Part shown: positions 63,425 through 64,000 of the stretch, one piece after another
How the letters are laid out: each line of letters starts with the position of its first letter
How positions within the stretch are numbered: the first letter of the stretch is position 1
DNA from: Bacteroidota bacterium
GTDB taxonomy: Bacteria > Bacteroidota > Bacteroidia > AKYH767-A > OLB10
Assembly (NCBI GenBank): GCA_016717725.1
Contig: JADKFA010000044.1
Span: 124,001-188,000 of the forward strand
DNA length: 64,000 nucleotides
Direction of reading: 5' to 3'
The notes under the pieces: model-generated
The model's input: the letters and a program-made list of their open reading frames with translations, nothing else
What the model was told of the DNA's origin: nothing
Databases searched by the model: none
Translations under genes and position numbers: made by a program

Positions 63425-64000
63425 TTATTCTTTCGACTCTTCTTTCTTCTCGTCATTATTATTTTTCGTTTTCGCTTTTCCGAGAAGTATACCAACAGTA
63501 ATATAATACCCCGAATATTTGGAGTCGAATCCATAAAATTTATTTTTGTCGAAGGCCTCCGTGAATCCTTGTGTAAATCCAGCTTCGAGAGTAATACGAT
63601 AAATGTCGAATCCAAGCGCTGCGTCCAAATTGAACGATCCATTTTCAAAATTTCTTGTGTCAACTTCTATTTCAGTACCTTTATTTGATGCTCCTACAAT
63701 AAAATCATAAGTAGGGCCTATCATCATTCTTAATTTAAAAAGTCTTTTATTGATGGGATTAAAACCGATGAGTGCTTTTGCTTTGATGGTAGTGCGGATG
63801 AGTTTATCGGCATAATATTCAACTGAAACCACGGTATCACCAGCACCCAAAACGGTTTCTTTAATATTCGCTAATGACACACTTTTAGAATAAAACACTC
63901 CAGGTTGAAAATAAATTTTATTTCCTATGCGCATATCTACACCCGTCATAATACCAATCTCCGCGGAGAAAGCTCCCTCAGTTATTGTATTTACATCTTT
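63425..64000 (-). CDS. Outer-membrane beta-barrel protein, 5' partial
   Basis: The frame is open from 63425 past the ATG at 63949 to the window end, so the N-terminus is missing. Visible part (about 190 residues) has alternating strands typical of the Bacteroidota outer-membrane barrel family (PF13568-like): MTGVDMRIGNKIYFQPGVFYSK, LRMMIGPTYDFIVGA, FNLDAALGFDIYRITLEAGFTQG and a last barrel strand YSGYYITVGILLG. The C-terminus then runs out in a charged tail (KTKNNNDEKKEESKE), unusual for a barrel ending. Function unknown. Confidence 0.75.
   Translation of the reverse strand, partial: KDVNTITEGAFSAEIGIMTGVDMRIGNKIYFQPGVFYSKSVSLANIKETVLGAGDTVVSVEYYADKLIRTTIKAKALIGFNPINKRLFKLRMMIGPTYDFIVGASNKGTEIEVDTRNFENGSFNLDAALGFDIYRITLEAGFTQGFTEAFDKNKFYGFDSKYSGYYITVGILLGKAKTKNNNDEKKEESKE

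Noticed and set aside
63349..63663. 104-codon minus-strand frame near the window end
   Set aside because: Antiphase shadow of the partial outer-membrane barrel gene and of repeat sequence.

Overview
The window is an AT-rich chromosomal segment from a member of the Bacteroidota. The evidence is the many secreted proteins with type IX secretion (T9SS) C-terminal sorting domains, a PorP/SprF outer-membrane protein paired with a giant PKD-repeat adhesin, SprB repeats, TAnnTTTG-type promoter boxes and a Bacteroidota-type methionyl-tRNA synthetase with KISTS in place of KMSKS. No rRNA, phage, insertion sequence or CRISPR array was seen. One tRNA is present.

Layout. 1-2124: end of a DnaE-type polymerase with a frameshift and a palindromic insert. 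2125-4989: a small orphan gene with a truncated copy, a DUF4143 ATPase and a pirin. 5225-11997: PorP/SprF plus a 1904-residue type B adhesin. 12049-22042: a CoiA-like protein, a GloVer-repeat protein, an SRAP DNA-crosslink protein, a tandem-repeat array and two large paralogous beta-propeller exoproteins. 22391-28011: an RluB-type pseudouridine synthase with a very long Arg/Ser/Gly/Glu-rich N-terminus, a YraN-like nuclease, an L,D-carboxypeptidase and an unrecognised secreted-protein cassette. 28224-33767: metG, xseAB and an LVIVD-repeat exoprotein. 34098-40984: a seven-gene export operon (TetR, TolC, HlyD, two ATPases, two permeases) with two operators. 41191-43167: an Omp28/thioredoxin-like lipoprotein, a cyclase and tRNA-Arg(CCT). 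43323-47050: an MFS transporter and an arsR-arsM-arsC-aquaporin cluster joined by a shared operator motif. 47284-57837: decaying secreted genes, namely a SprB protein with an in-frame stop, a broken glycoside hydrolase and a roughly 1.96-kb unit present three times. 57912-64000: a rhodanese-thioredoxin lipoprotein, an endonuclease I exoprotein, an esterase, a META lipoprotein and a partial outer-membrane barrel.

How genes work together. Most exoproteins would enter the periplasm by Sec and cross the outer membrane by T9SS; the PorP/SprF-adhesin pair is the specialised type B form. The TetR operon looks like a complete tripartite ABC exporter in which the two ATPases carry complementary defects and leave one consensus ATP site. 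The arsenic cluster combines reduction (ArsC), methylation (ArsM) and a channel (aquaporin) without ArsB or Acr3, and an MFS transporter probably under the same repressor.

The strongest unusual signals are: (i) a three-copy chimeric duplication of an exoprotein gene in which every copy is broken at a different place; (ii) a dispersed palindrome, TCCCGATAGCTATCGGGA, found between genes and also in frame inside the pseudouridine synthase gene; (iii) three related ArsR-type operator sites; (iv) twin perfect TetR operators; and (v) several short-indel disruptions (dnaE, xseB, the duplicated genes) that may be real decay or residual sequencing error.
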